From the NCBI GenBank assembly GCA_009837205.1, contig VXTZ01000017.1, forward strand, positions 62,001 to 126,000: DNA of 64,000 nt, written 5' to 3'. Below the pieces are notes generated by a model. The model worked only from the letters and a program-made list of their open reading frames with translations. It searched no databases and had not been told where the DNA came from. Shown one piece after another: positions 35,534 through 43,264 of the stretch. A program made the position numbers and the translations under genes. Position 1 is the first letter of the stretch. Every line of letters starts with the position of its first letter. Origin of the DNA: Candidatus Dadabacteria bacterium. Its GTDB lineage: Bacteria; Desulfobacterota_D; UBA1144; Nemesobacterales; Nemesobacteraceae.

Positions 35534-38200
35534 ATGAAAGGGGTTTTCAAATTACTTTTTTTATTCATTCTGATTACGGGAGCAAGTCTTATGAGTTTAA
35601 ATGCCCAGACCTTTGCGGTTGTCGAAGGAGTAACGAAATATAGTCTTTCTAACGGCATGACCGTGCTTCTTGAGAGAAACGATTCTTCTCCGGTTGTCGC
35701 CGTTAACGTGTGGGTGAAGACCGGAAGCGCATGCGAGGTGGAGGGCGAGTACGGCCTCGCGCATGTGCACGAACACATGCTTTTCAAGGGGACAGAAGGA
35801 AGACGGGTCGGCGAGATAGCCGGGATGGTCGAGGCGGGAGGCGGAGACATAAATGCGTTTACTTCCTTTGATGAGACGGTTTACTACATCGTAAGCGCGC
35901 GGCGCTTTCTGCCTATGGCTCTCGATGTGCTCTCAGACGTCATGGAGAACTCGACTTTTGACCCCGCGGAGCTTGAGAAAGAGCTTGAAGTTGTCCAGGA
36001 AGAGATAAGAAGGGGAGAGGATTCTCCCTCAAGGGTAATCAGCCAGAAGCTTTTCTCCACGGCCTACAGCGTTCATCCCTACGGAAGGCCCATAATAGGA
36101 ACCAAGCAGAGCGTGGGGAGCTTCACCAGAGACGGAGTACTGGATTTCTACAGAAAGTGGTATTCTCCGGACAACATGATTCTTGTTGTGGTCGGGGATT
36201 TTGATCCTGAGGGAATAAAGGACGCGGTTGCCCGGACTTTCGGAAAAATAAAGAAAAGAAAAACTCCTGAGTGCAAACTTCCCCCGGAACCCGAGCAGAA
36301 ACGCACAAGAACTTTCGTTATCGGCCGCGACGTAAACACGGGCTACTTCAGCTTTGCCTTTCATACCCCCTCGGCGAGCCACGCTGACACTCCCGTTCTT
36401 GACGTTATAAGCGGCATACTCGGTACCGGGGAAAGCTCCAGGCTCTACAGAGAACTAAAGGAGCAAAACGCCACCGTAAACGACATATACGCCTACGCCT
36501 ACAGCCTCAAGGAAAACGGTCTTTTCCTCGTGGGCGGAGTTTTTGATCCCGGTAAAGTGGAAAAAGCCTCAAAGGAGATAGTGGCAGAGATAGAGCTTAT
36601 AAAAAACGAACCCGTCGGGGCCGAGGAGCTTGCCCGCGCCAAAACTAACATAGAGAGGGACTTCATCCGCGCCAAGGAGACCATGCAGGGACAGGCGAGA
36701 AAGCTTGGTTACTTCGAGCTTGAAACGGGAGATTACGGCTACGAACGCCTCTACCTTGAGAGGGTGAGGAATGTTACCCCAGAAGACATATTGCGGGTGG
36801 CCAGAGAATACTTCAAGCAGAAAAACCTCACCGCGGGAGTGCTGCTTCCTAAAGACAAAACCAAGGGGGTTGAGAAGGGCTTCAGGAAAGCCCTTGTTTT
36901 TCCTGGAGCGACTCAGGAAAAAGAAAAGAAAAAAGCTTCCTCAACGCAGGCGGAATTTAAGAAATACGAGCTTTCAAACGGAATCCGGGTTCTTTTGAAA
37001 CGTAACCCTGCCGTTCCACTTTTCTCCGTTCACGCGGCTTTCCTGGGCGGTCTCAGATATGAGGACGAAAACACAAACGGAATTTCGAACTTCATGTCCG
37101 GGATGTTCACCCGTGGTACCTCGAGCCGCTCCGCAGAAGATATAGCCACTCAGATAGAAGGGCTGGGGGGAACGGTCGACGGCTTTTCTGGGAAAAACAG
37201 CGTTGGGGTGACTCTCTCAGCCTTAAGTGAGAACTTTGAAGGGGCAATGGATATTTTCTCAGACGTGATACTTGATCCTTCTTTTTCCGATGAGGAAATG
37301 GAGAGAGAGAGAAGGGAAATCCTGGCCGCTTTGGAAAAACAGAAGGATAACCTCACGGGAAAGGCGGTCAGGAATTTTCTCAGGACCCTTTTCCTCAAGC
37401 ACCCCTACAGGTTCAACGTTCTGGGAACCGAGGAAAACGTAGACGGATTTACCTCGGCCGATGTCCGGGAGTTTTACAAAAAAGTCATAAGGCCCGAGAA
37501 CATGGTTATTTCCGTTGCGGGTGATATTGATGCGGAGAAAACCCCTGCCCTTCTTGAAAAACTGTTTGGTAGCATGAAGCAGGGCGTCTTCGAAAAGATC
37601 CGGCCGCCCCGCGAATCTGCGCTTTCTGCTGCGAGGGAAATCGTCGAGTTTGAGAGAGACAAGGCCCAGACCCACATCATCGCGGGTTTTCACGCCCCGG
37701 GGTTTAAAAGTCGCGACCGCTATGCGTTCGAGGTGCTGAATTCGGTGCTCTCAGGTCAGGGGGGAAGGCTCTTCATTGAGCTTCGGGACAAGAAAAGCCT
37801 CGCCTATGCCGTTACCTCGTTCTACGTTCCTGGGATGGAAGGTGGCTATTTCGGCGTCTATATAGGAACTGCTCCGCAGAAGGAAAAAGAGGCGCTCGGA
37901 GCGATAAAGGAACAGCTCCAGCTTGCCTTGGAGGGTATCGGGGAACATGAGCTTGAGAGGGCGAAGAACTACATAGTCGGCAGCTTCGAGATAGGGCTTC
38001 AGAGGAACTCCGCCCAAGCGTCCACGGTCGGATTTGACGAACTTTACGGAATAGGTACTTACGAATACAGAAAGTTCCCGGAGAAGATCCTTTCTGTTAC
38101 GGCTGATGACGTAGCTAGGGTGGCTAGGAAGTACATAAATCCTGAGACAGCTGCGGTTTCCATCCTGAAACCCGAAGGAGATTCCACTGAGAACAGGTAG
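35534..38200 (+). CDS. M16 family zinc metallopeptidase, two fused halves
   Basis: The 888-residue protein begins with a signal peptide (MKGVFKLLFLFILITGASL, then SLNAQ) and contains two M16 modules. The first has the inverted zinc motif HxxEH as HVHEH in GLAHVHEHMLFKG (about residue 76) and is catalytic. The second (from about residue 470, YELSNGIRVLLKRNP) lacks HxxEH and is the inactive partner that closes the chamber. Many bacteria encode the two halves as separate genes; here they are fused. It should act in the periplasm on peptides. It follows pssA by 27 bases and may belong to the same transcript. Confidence 0.93.
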   Translation: MKGVFKLLFLFILITGASLMSLNAQTFAVVEGVTKYSLSNGMTVLLERNDSSPVVAVNVWVKTGSACEVEGEYGLAHVHEHMLFKGTEGRRVGEIAGMVEAGGGDINAFTSFDETVYYIVSARRFLPMALDVLSDVMENSTFDPAELEKELEVVQEEIRRGEDSPSRVISQKLFSTAYSVHPYGRPIIGTKQSVGSFTRDGVLDFYRKWYSPDNMILVVVGDFDPEGIKDAVARTFGKIKKRKTPECKLPPEPEQKRTRTFVIGRDVNTGYFSFAFHTPSASHADTPVLDVISGILGTGESSRLYRELKEQNATVNDIYAYAYSLKENGLFLVGGVFDPGKVEKASKEIVAEIELIKNEPVGAEELARAKTNIERDFIRAKETMQGQARKLGYFELETGDYGYERLYLERVRNVTPEDILRVAREYFKQKNLTAGVLLPKDKTKGVEKGFRKALVFPGATQEKEKKKASSTQAEFKKYELSNGIRVLLKRNPAVPLFSVHAAFLGGLRYEDENTNGISNFMSGMFTRGTSSRSAEDIATQIEGLGGTVDGFSGKNSVGVTLSALSENFEGAMDIFSDVILDPSFSDEEMERERREILAALEKQKDNLTGKAVRNFLRTLFLKHPYRFNVLGTEENVDGFTSADVREFYKKVIRPENMVISVAGDIDAEKTPALLEKLFGSMKQGVFEKIRPPRESALSAAREIVEFERDKAQTHIIAGFHAPGFKSRDRYAFEVLNSVLSGQGGRLFIELRDKKSLAYAVTSFYVPGMEGGYFGVYIGTAPQKEKEALGAIKEQLQLALEGIGEHELERAKNYIVGSFEIGLQRNSAQASTVGFDELYGIGTYEYRKFPEKILSVTADDVARVARKYINPETAAVSILKPEGDSTENR

Positions 38201-38243
38201 CAGGGATCCTGTTTTTCCCAGTTCAGGGAGAGAGTTCTGTTTT

Positions 38244-39179
38244 TTAAGGACTCTCGGGCAGAGGAGTATAGAAGCGCGTCGTCGGGTAAGCGAAATCGAT
38301 GTCGGAATGCTTTCCAAACTCGGTTAGTATCGCTTCCCAAATAGTTTGTTCGGAGCCTCTTTTCTGTCTCGGATTTATTATGTATCTGATTGAGAAAAGC
38401 ACTCCACTGTCTCTTGTCGACATGTAAACCGCCGGGGTTAGCTTCGAGAAATGTATCATGTATCTCTCGGCGGCTAGGCGGAGCTGTTGTTCAGCCTGCC
38501 CTGAAGAAGATTCAATTTTTTCTTTTGCTATTCTCTCAAGAATTTCACGGGTCTTTTTCCAGTCGCTCTCAAACGTTACGAGGACATGTATCTCATTCCA
38601 TATATAGTTAAACGCGCCGTGGTAATTCGCGGTTCTCTCCTTCAGCACATGACTGTTGGGAATATGTATGATCCTGCCCGTACTCTGTTCAGCTTCAACC
38701 CAGTTTCCGACCTCGACTATGCTGAACTGAAAAAGCCTTAAATCTATTACGTCCCCCTTGGTTTCTCCTATCTGTATGCGGTCCCCTATTACGAAGGGTT
38801 TTCTCCAGAGGATGAAGAACCAGCCTGCAATGTTGGCTATGGTCTCATGAAGTGCTATGGCGAGACCGGCGCTCGCGATACCCAGATAGGTTCCTATGGG
38901 GCCCAGGCCCTTTATCCACAAGCTGCCGACCAGTATTATGGCAAGGAAGGCGTAGATGTATCCTATAATGCGTTTTGAGTAATAGACTGTCCTGGGATCT
39001 TTCGTGTTCTTGGTTATGATCGAGATCAGGATTTTTCTTAGGAAGAACAGTATTGCCACTATCAGAATAGAAAGCACCAGGTTTTCTATCTGCGAGCTGT
39101 AAGCATTGTTGTATTCCCTGAGGTGATTTATTAGATTTTCCACAACTTCAAAAATAAACGATCTTAGCTGAGAGTTCAA
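38244..39179 (-). CDS. small-conductance mechanosensitive channel (MscS family)
   Basis: The 311-residue protein has an N-terminal hydrophobic region with about four helices. It is followed by the pore-lining helix and beta domain of MscS (GPIGTYLGIASAGLAIALHE, FILWRKPFVIGDRIQIGETKGDV, IIHIPNSHVL). The channel opens on membrane tension to release osmolytes. The C-terminal cytoplasmic domain is somewhat longer than in E. coli MscS. It is convergent with the M16 gene and divergent from tRNA-Lys. Confidence 0.9.
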   Translation of the reverse strand: MNSQLRSFIFEVVENLINHLREYNNAYSSQIENLVLSILIVAILFFLRKILISIITKNTKDPRTVYYSKRIIGYIYAFLAIILVGSLWIKGLGPIGTYLGIASAGLAIALHETIANIAGWFFILWRKPFVIGDRIQIGETKGDVIDLRLFQFSIVEVGNWVEAEQSTGRIIHIPNSHVLKERTANYHGAFNYIWNEIHVLVTFESDWKKTREILERIAKEKIESSSGQAEQQLRLAAERYMIHFSKLTPAVYMSTRDSGVLFSIRYIINPRQKRGSEQTIWEAILTEFGKHSDIDFAYPTTRFYTPLPESP

Positions 39180-39257
39180 AAGGGCGGGAAATTTTAGCTG
39201 CTTGAGACGACGGGCGCCTCGATTTTCATTTATTTTCTTTTCTGTTATTCTGTTTGC

Positions 39258-39331
39258 GGGCTGCTAGCTCAGCCTGGTAGAGCAGCTGACTCTTAATCAG
39301 TCGGTCGTGGGTTCGAATCCCTCGCAGCCCA
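39258..39331 (+). tRNA. tRNA-Lys (CTT)
   Basis: Complete 74-nt cloverleaf: acceptor GGGCTGC with GCAGCCC, D-arm AGCTCAGCCTGGTAGAGC, anticodon stem GCTGA/TCAGT with loop CTCTTAA (anticodon CTT), T-arm GTGGGTTCGAATCCCTC, discriminator A. CCA is not encoded. It reads the AAG codon. Confidence 0.96.
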
Positions 39332-39357
39332 ATTCATTTTGCATCTTACGGTGCTGT

Positions 39358-39375
39358 CCGGAACCATGATTCCGG
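39358..39375 (+). terminator. hairpin between tRNA-Lys and tRNA-Leu
   Basis: CCGGAA (39358-39363) pairs with TTCCGG (39370-39375) around a six-base loop, 27 bases after tRNA-Lys. A T5 tract lies about 13 bases further on, too far for a classic intrinsic terminator. It may be a processing signal. Confidence 0.3.
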
Positions 39376-39402
39376 GTGCTTGGCGATTTTTGACTGTAAA
39401 GG

Positions 39403-39484
39403 GCGAGAGTGGCGGAACAGGCAGACGCGCTAGATTTAGGATCTAGTACCTTAGGGTGTGAGGGTTCGACTCCCTCCTCTCGCA
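39403..39484 (+). tRNA. tRNA-Leu (TAG)
   Basis: 82-nt cloverleaf with the long variable arm of class II tRNAs: acceptor GCGAGAG with CTCTCGC, anticodon stem CTAGA/TCTAG with loop TTTAGGA (anticodon TAG), T-arm GAGGGTTCGACTCCCTC, discriminator A. CCA is not encoded. It reads CUA/CUG. The apbE gene begins 29 bases downstream on the same strand. Confidence 0.95.
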
Positions 39485-39512
39485 GAAAAACGCTTTACGT
39501 GATTCTCAAGAT

Positions 39513-40490
39513 ATGCGCCTTCTTGTGCTTTTAGCTTTGCTTCTTTGTTCCTGCTCCCACGGTACGGAGAATCTTTACGAGAGATCTTTTTACTCGATGG
39601 GTTCAACGGTGAAACTTAAGTTTTATTCCCCGAGCGAAGAACTTTTTCACCGGGTTGTTGATGCCTGCGTGAAGAGAACCAAGGAAATAGACCGGCTTTT
39701 CAGTAACTACAGGGATGACAGTGTTCTTGCTGAGGTGAACAGGAATGCGGGAGTTGCTCCCGTTTCCGTTCCCACAGAGTTTCTACGTCTCGTGCGGACC
39801 TCGATTAAGTACTCAGAGCTTACCGAAGGGGCTTTTGACATAACTATCGGCAGTCTTTTCGAACTCTGGGGGACTGAGACCAAGGCGGGGCGGTTACCCG
39901 GCCGGTCACGGATCCGCGACGCACTTGGGTGTACGGGTTTTCGGAAAATAAAGATAGACGAAGTTAAATCCCAGGTTTTCCTTGACGGCGACTGTGTCAG
40001 ACTCGACTTCGGAGCTATAGGAAAAGGCTATGCGGTTGACGAGATGGTAAATATCGCCAGGCAAAACGGGATCAAGAGGGGGCTTGTGAATTTCGGGGGA
40101 AACATATACGCAATGGACCCCCCCGCAGGCAAAAAGTTCTGGGATGTGGGAGTGAGAAAACCCGGGAGCGGAAGCGAAATCATCTCGAAGCTTGACCTTG
40201 TGGACAAGGGTGTCGCGACTTCAGGAGATTATGAGCGCTACTTTGAGCACGATGGGAAAAGATACTCCCATATAATTGATCCCAGGACGGGTTGGCCGGC
40301 TGAGGACGTGACTTCCGTTGTAGCCGTTTCCAAAACCGCTACGGAAGCCGATATCTTCTCGACTGCCGTTTCGGTTCTGGGTCCGCGTGGCGCGAAGATG
40401 TTTGCCAGGAAGGATAAATCACTGGGTTTTCTCGTCGTTTGGAAAAGCGGAAAGAAAAAGTCCTGCTTCGGGTCTTATGCGTGCCCGTAG
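39513..40490 (+). CDS. apbE: FAD:protein FMN transferase (ApbE)
   Basis: ApbE covalently attaches FMN from FAD to a Ser/Thr in exported FMN-binding domains. The 325-residue protein has an N-terminal lipoprotein-type signal (LLVLLALLLCSC), then YSMGSTVKLKF, the FAD-binding GAFDITIGSLFELWG, LDFGAIGKGYAVDEMV and VNFGGNIYA. The Mg-binding and catalytic region HIIDPRTGWPA and ATEADIFSTAVSVLG follows. The neighbouring minus-strand gene at 41018 encodes an FMN-binding protein, the obvious substrate. apbE is convergent with that gene run; it may be co-transcribed with the upstream tRNAs. Confidence 0.94.
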   Translation: MRLLVLLALLLCSCSHGTENLYERSFYSMGSTVKLKFYSPSEELFHRVVDACVKRTKEIDRLFSNYRDDSVLAEVNRNAGVAPVSVPTEFLRLVRTSIKYSELTEGAFDITIGSLFELWGTETKAGRLPGRSRIRDALGCTGFRKIKIDEVKSQVFLDGDCVRLDFGAIGKGYAVDEMVNIARQNGIKRGLVNFGGNIYAMDPPAGKKFWDVGVRKPGSGSEIISKLDLVDKGVATSGDYERYFEHDGKRYSHIIDPRTGWPAEDVTSVVAVSKTATEADIFSTAVSVLGPRGAKMFARKDKSLGFLVVWKSGKKKSCFGSYACP

Positions 40491-40502
40491 GGTGCAGGGG
40501 AG

Positions 40503-40997
40503 TCACTGCTGCTTCGGATATTCTGGTTTTTTTCTGTAGAGATAAAACGTTACGAAAATGATCAGGTAAAGAAGAGATATCTGAAGGACAACAAAAGAGC
40601 CGATTTTAACATAGGCAAACTCGGGGCTTACATATCTTACTAGCCAGCCGCCGGCTATATCGAGGAAGGCCGAGCCGTAAGACGCTATTATGACGAGAAG
40701 CTTCTCAGCGGAGCTTCTGTTAGTGAAAAGAAAGAGATGATTTAGCGTTACAAGTAAAACGGCCATTGAGAAAAAGTGGAAATGGGCTTCTTCAAGCAGT
40801 CCAAGGTAGCTTCTCGGAGGCCTGAAACTCTCCTCGGAACCCCTGTAGTACTCAACAACGCTTTCATAGCTGAACCCCACCTTAAGGAAAAGCAGCAGGT
40901 TTGTTAGCCACAGAAAGAGGAAGAAAATAGTCGTGAGCAGAACGACAAGTTTTAACAGATCGTTTTTTCTTATGTCCGATGAAATGAAGAATTTCAT
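40503..40997 (-). CDS. four-helix membrane protein of unknown function, linked to FMN-binding protein
   Basis: I do not recognise a named family. The 164-residue protein has four predicted helices (about 14-38, 72-92, 99-120, 130-154). Histidines at 72 and 74 (EAHFHFF) and 87 (TLNHLFLF) lie at or in helix 2, where they could bind heme or quinone. It has the good Shine-Dalgarno CAGGAGAG and follows the FMN-binding gene by 20 bases, so the two are co-expressed. Membrane partners feeding electrons to flavinylated domains are common in ApbE loci; assigning that role here is inference. Confidence 0.65.
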   Translation of the reverse strand: MKFFISSDIRKNDLLKLVVLLTTIFFLFLWLTNLLLFLKVGFSYESVVEYYRGSEESFRPPRSYLGLLEEAHFHFFSMAVLLVTLNHLFLFTNRSSAEKLLVIIASYGSAFLDIAGGWLVRYVSPEFAYVKIGSFVVLQISLLYLIIFVTFYLYRKKPEYPKQQ

Positions 40998-41017
40998 TTT
41001 TCTCTCCTGGATAGAAG

Positions 41018-41569
41018 TTATTGATCAGCCGTAGTGCCGAACATAACCCTGTAGACTGCGAGGACTCTTCTCGTGGCTTGCGAAAAAGATACCGCACTTA
41101 TCGTGGCTCCGGTAATATTGGGAACTCCTTTTCCTACCTTCATTCTGTCCATCTTGGTTTTTTCCAGGAACAAGTTTATCCATTTTCCGCTCGGCATGTA
41201 ATCTGTGGGTTCGAAAAATGCGAGAGTTTCGGCGTGGCGAAGCGTCCCATCGGGATTTATTACGAACATTACGGTTTCGGTCAAGGTACGAAGAGTGTGG
41301 GTATCGATAACCGCGTAGCCTGTCTCTTTTGCGCCGGATTTCGCTATGTAGAAAGTGTAGAGTCTTGAATCTACCTCTACCCTGGCCATTTCACGTACGC
41401 TTTCGGCCTGGGGCTTGGTGAGAAAAACGTGTCTTTTTTCTATTTCTTCTGCTTCAGGGAAAAGGAGCTCAAGCGCCTTGCCTTTGGTAAGAAAGACCTT
41501 GGCGGAGACATCTCCGGCACCATGCAGAAAAAACAAAAGCGTTATTAAGATAAGGATTCTCATATTCAT
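41018..41569 (-). CDS. exported FMN-binding domain protein (RnfG/NqrC-like), ApbE substrate
   Basis: The 183-residue protein has a signal peptide (ILILITLLFFLHGAGDVSA) and one FMN-binding domain: a lead with FYIAKSGAKETGYAVIDT, then PDGTLRHAETLAF and the flavinylation site NITGATISA near residues 151-159, with the predicted modified Thr at 156. The usual Asp three residues before the S/T of the motif Dxx(S/T)GA(T/S) is a Pro here. It should shuttle electrons outside the cytoplasm. Neighbours are a four-helix membrane protein downstream, a porin upstream, and convergent apbE. Confidence 0.87.
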   Translation of the reverse strand: MNMRILILITLLFFLHGAGDVSAKVFLTKGKALELLFPEAEEIEKRHVFLTKPQAESVREMARVEVDSRLYTFYIAKSGAKETGYAVIDTHTLRTLTETVMFVINPDGTLRHAETLAFFEPTDYMPSGKWINLFLEKTKMDRMKVGKGVPNITGATISAVSFSQATRRVLAVYRVMFGTTADQ

Positions 41570-41577
41570 GATGAAAG

Positions 41578-41608
41578 AAGGGCAACATTCTATCTGAATA
41601 TTGCCCTT
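41578..41608 (-). terminator. intercistronic hairpin between porin and FMN-binding gene
   Basis: AAGGGCAA (41578-41585) pairs with TTGCCCTT (41601-41608), and ATTC (41587-41590) with GAAT (41596-41599) extends the stem across one mismatch. T-runs are short on both strands. It could partially terminate porin transcripts or stabilise the porin mRNA end, setting porin above FMN-protein expression. Confidence 0.5.
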
Positions 41609-41682
41609 TTGAAGAGAGAGAAAGAGAGAAAAAAAAGAAGCATAAACCCGCGCCCGTTTATCGCGGATTTAAGTTCTGCATA

Positions 41683-42999
41683 CTAAAACACATATCCAAT
41701 CCCGAAGTTGTACTGGTCCTTTGCCTGACCCGCGGCGGTATCAAGATTCTGATACTCTGCCTTTATGACCACGTTTGGAATCGGCTTGTAATTTATCCCG
41801 ATAGTGTACTGGGTTCTGTCGTTCGCTGGATTTCTCTCATATCCGGCGGGAACCTTCTCCTGGGTATCAAATTGTTCATATCGGAAAAAAGGCGCTAGGT
41901 ACTCCATGTATTTGCTTCCAGAGTTAAGCGCGGAGAAAATGTTATATGCTCCTAGAATATACCAGCCGGACTGTTCCTCCCCGACGGATTTGTTGCCTTC
42001 ATACTCTTTAAGTTGGTTTATAAGCGCGGCGTCATCAAGACTGGTCCAGACTGCTAAAGCCTTCAGGTCTAACCCTGCATACTGAAACTGTCCGTCAACC
42101 GAGTACATCTGGAAGAGGCCGTCTATAGTCTGGCCGTTAACTTCCTCGTCCTGACCGGTGTTACCGTAGTACATGGATCCTCCGATTCTGATTCCCGGAA
42201 TAGGATCGTACTCAAGCCTTCCGACAAAAGCCATGTCCTCGAATCTTGCCCTGTTTCCCTTGATTCGAAGACTTCTGTTATCCGATGCCTTGAACCCCCG
42301 AGCATCGGCGCTCGACATCACGTAGGCCCTGTAAGAAAGCTCTCCGCCGCTGCCCAGATCAAACGTTCCATGTGCCCCGGCTCCAGACTCTCTCCATGTG
42401 CTCGGAATTATCCGTCTCTCCACCTCGGGTCGCCCCACTCCGTAAAACGTTGTCGGCTCATGAATCTCGTTTACAACTCCGAAAGGAGTCAGCAGAAGCC
42501 CACCCCGAAGGTTAAGCTCATCCCTTATAAGGAAATCGACGTACGCGAACTCAACCGAGGCCGATCCTGATTGTCCATCTTTGTTGCTTCCCGTCGTACC
42601 GTGCTCGAACTCGATTTCCGAGTTGAAAATTATGTGGTCGTTGTACTTGTAGCCGTTATAGAGAACCAGTCTCAGGGTATCCACTACATCGTTCGCATCC
42701 CCCTCTTTTACGTTGCCTATAAGCACCTCACCGTATCCTCCGAACGATATTCCCTGATCAACCCTGTAGACCTTAGAAGCCGCGGGGGCCAAGCCGAATT
42801 CCGTCTCATAGACCGTAGGCTCTGTTACCGAAGCGGACTTTATGGCTTCTATCTCATCCGCTAGAACTTTTATCTGTTCCTCAAGCTTTTTTATCTTTTC
42901 GTCCGAAGCCGTACCCGCTAGAGAAATCTGCGTACCTCCGAGTGAAAAAATCAGGAAAAAGACAAAAAGCGTTTTCCACCTTTTTGTATAATTAACCAT
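41683..42999 (-). CDS. outer-membrane porin with N-terminal coiled coil
   Basis: The 438-residue protein has a signal peptide, a short coiled coil (KIKKLEEQIKVLADEIEAIK), then a beta barrel ending in FGIGYVF with the terminal Phe needed for assembly. Strand-turn patterns such as GISFGGYGEVLIG and NSEIEFEHGTTG are porin-like. The coiled coil near the N-terminus recalls porins that trimerise or contact peptidoglycan. Shine-Dalgarno AAAGGAGGA is strong. It is divergent from the iron permease and shares a regulatory region with it, so a role in iron entry is plausible but unproven. Confidence 0.85.
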   Translation of the reverse strand: MVNYTKRWKTLFVFFLIFSLGGTQISLAGTASDEKIKKLEEQIKVLADEIEAIKSASVTEPTVYETEFGLAPAASKVYRVDQGISFGGYGEVLIGNVKEGDANDVVDTLRLVLYNGYKYNDHIIFNSEIEFEHGTTGSNKDGQSGSASVEFAYVDFLIRDELNLRGGLLLTPFGVVNEIHEPTTFYGVGRPEVERRIIPSTWRESGAGAHGTFDLGSGGELSYRAYVMSSADARGFKASDNRSLRIKGNRARFEDMAFVGRLEYDPIPGIRIGGSMYYGNTGQDEEVNGQTIDGLFQMYSVDGQFQYAGLDLKALAVWTSLDDAALINQLKEYEGNKSVGEEQSGWYILGAYNIFSALNSGSKYMEYLAPFFRYEQFDTQEKVPAGYERNPANDRTQYTIGINYKPIPNVVIKAEYQNLDTAAGQAKDQYNFGIGYVF

Positions 43000-43053
43000 C
43001 TGTTGACATCCTCCTTTTGCGACCTGTTAGGGTTGCCTAATTAGTAGATATTA

Positions 43054-43070
43054 TGGATATTACATATCCA
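43054..43070. promoter_or_regulatory. palindrome at the porin transcription start, operator-like
   Basis: TGGATAT (43054-43060) and ATATCCA (43064-43070) form a 7-bp inverted repeat with a three-base spacer. It lies directly downstream of the predicted porin start site (about 43073), a classic place for a repressor operator. The regulator is unknown. Confidence 0.5.
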
Positions 43071-43079
43071 GAATGTAGA

Positions 43080-43108
43080 TTAATAACATCCTGGAGTTAT
43101 GATGTCAA
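43080..43108 (-). promoter_or_regulatory. porin promoter
   Basis: On the minus strand TTGACA (43108-43103, 6/6) is followed after 17 bases by TATTAA (43085-43080, 4/6). Transcription would begin near 43073, about 74 bases before the porin ATG. Confidence 0.6.
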
Positions 43109-43135
43109 TAATTTTTTTTAAAAATATTTGCAGAT

Positions 43136-43170
43136 AAGAAAATCAGCGAAATTACCCGTCTGATTTTCTT
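43136..43170. repeat. 11-bp perfect inverted repeat in the divergent control region
   Basis: AAGAAAATCAG (43136-43146) and CTGATTTTCTT (43160-43170) are perfect complements separated by 13 bases. The element lies midway between the two divergent promoters. It may insulate them as a bidirectional terminator (T-rich arms) or bind a regulator. Confidence 0.55.
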
Positions 43171-43200
43171 CACGGAACTATGTAGATAGGCGAAAATGAC

Positions 43201-43219
43201 GACAATGAGAATTATTGAC
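43201..43219. promoter_or_regulatory. Fur-box-like operator overlapping the FTR1 -35
   Basis: The 19 bases GACAATGAGAATTATTGAC match the Fur consensus GATAATGATAATCATTATC at 14 of 19 positions and are themselves an imperfect palindrome (CAATnAnAnTnATTG). They overlap the TTGACA -35 element of the iron permease gene, so iron-loaded Fur would block RNA polymerase. This fits an iron-uptake function. Confidence 0.65.
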
Positions 43220-43243
43220 AATAAAGGTCTAGAATGGTAAAAA
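43215..43243 (+). promoter_or_regulatory. promoter of cytochrome c-FTR1 gene
   Basis: TTGACA (43215-43220, 6/6) with a 17-base spacer to TAAAAA (43238-43243, 4/6). The start near 43250 leaves only a short leader before ATG 43265. The -35 is inside the Fur-like box. Confidence 0.5.
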
Positions 43244-43264
43244 ATACCTTCCCTGACCCCCAAG

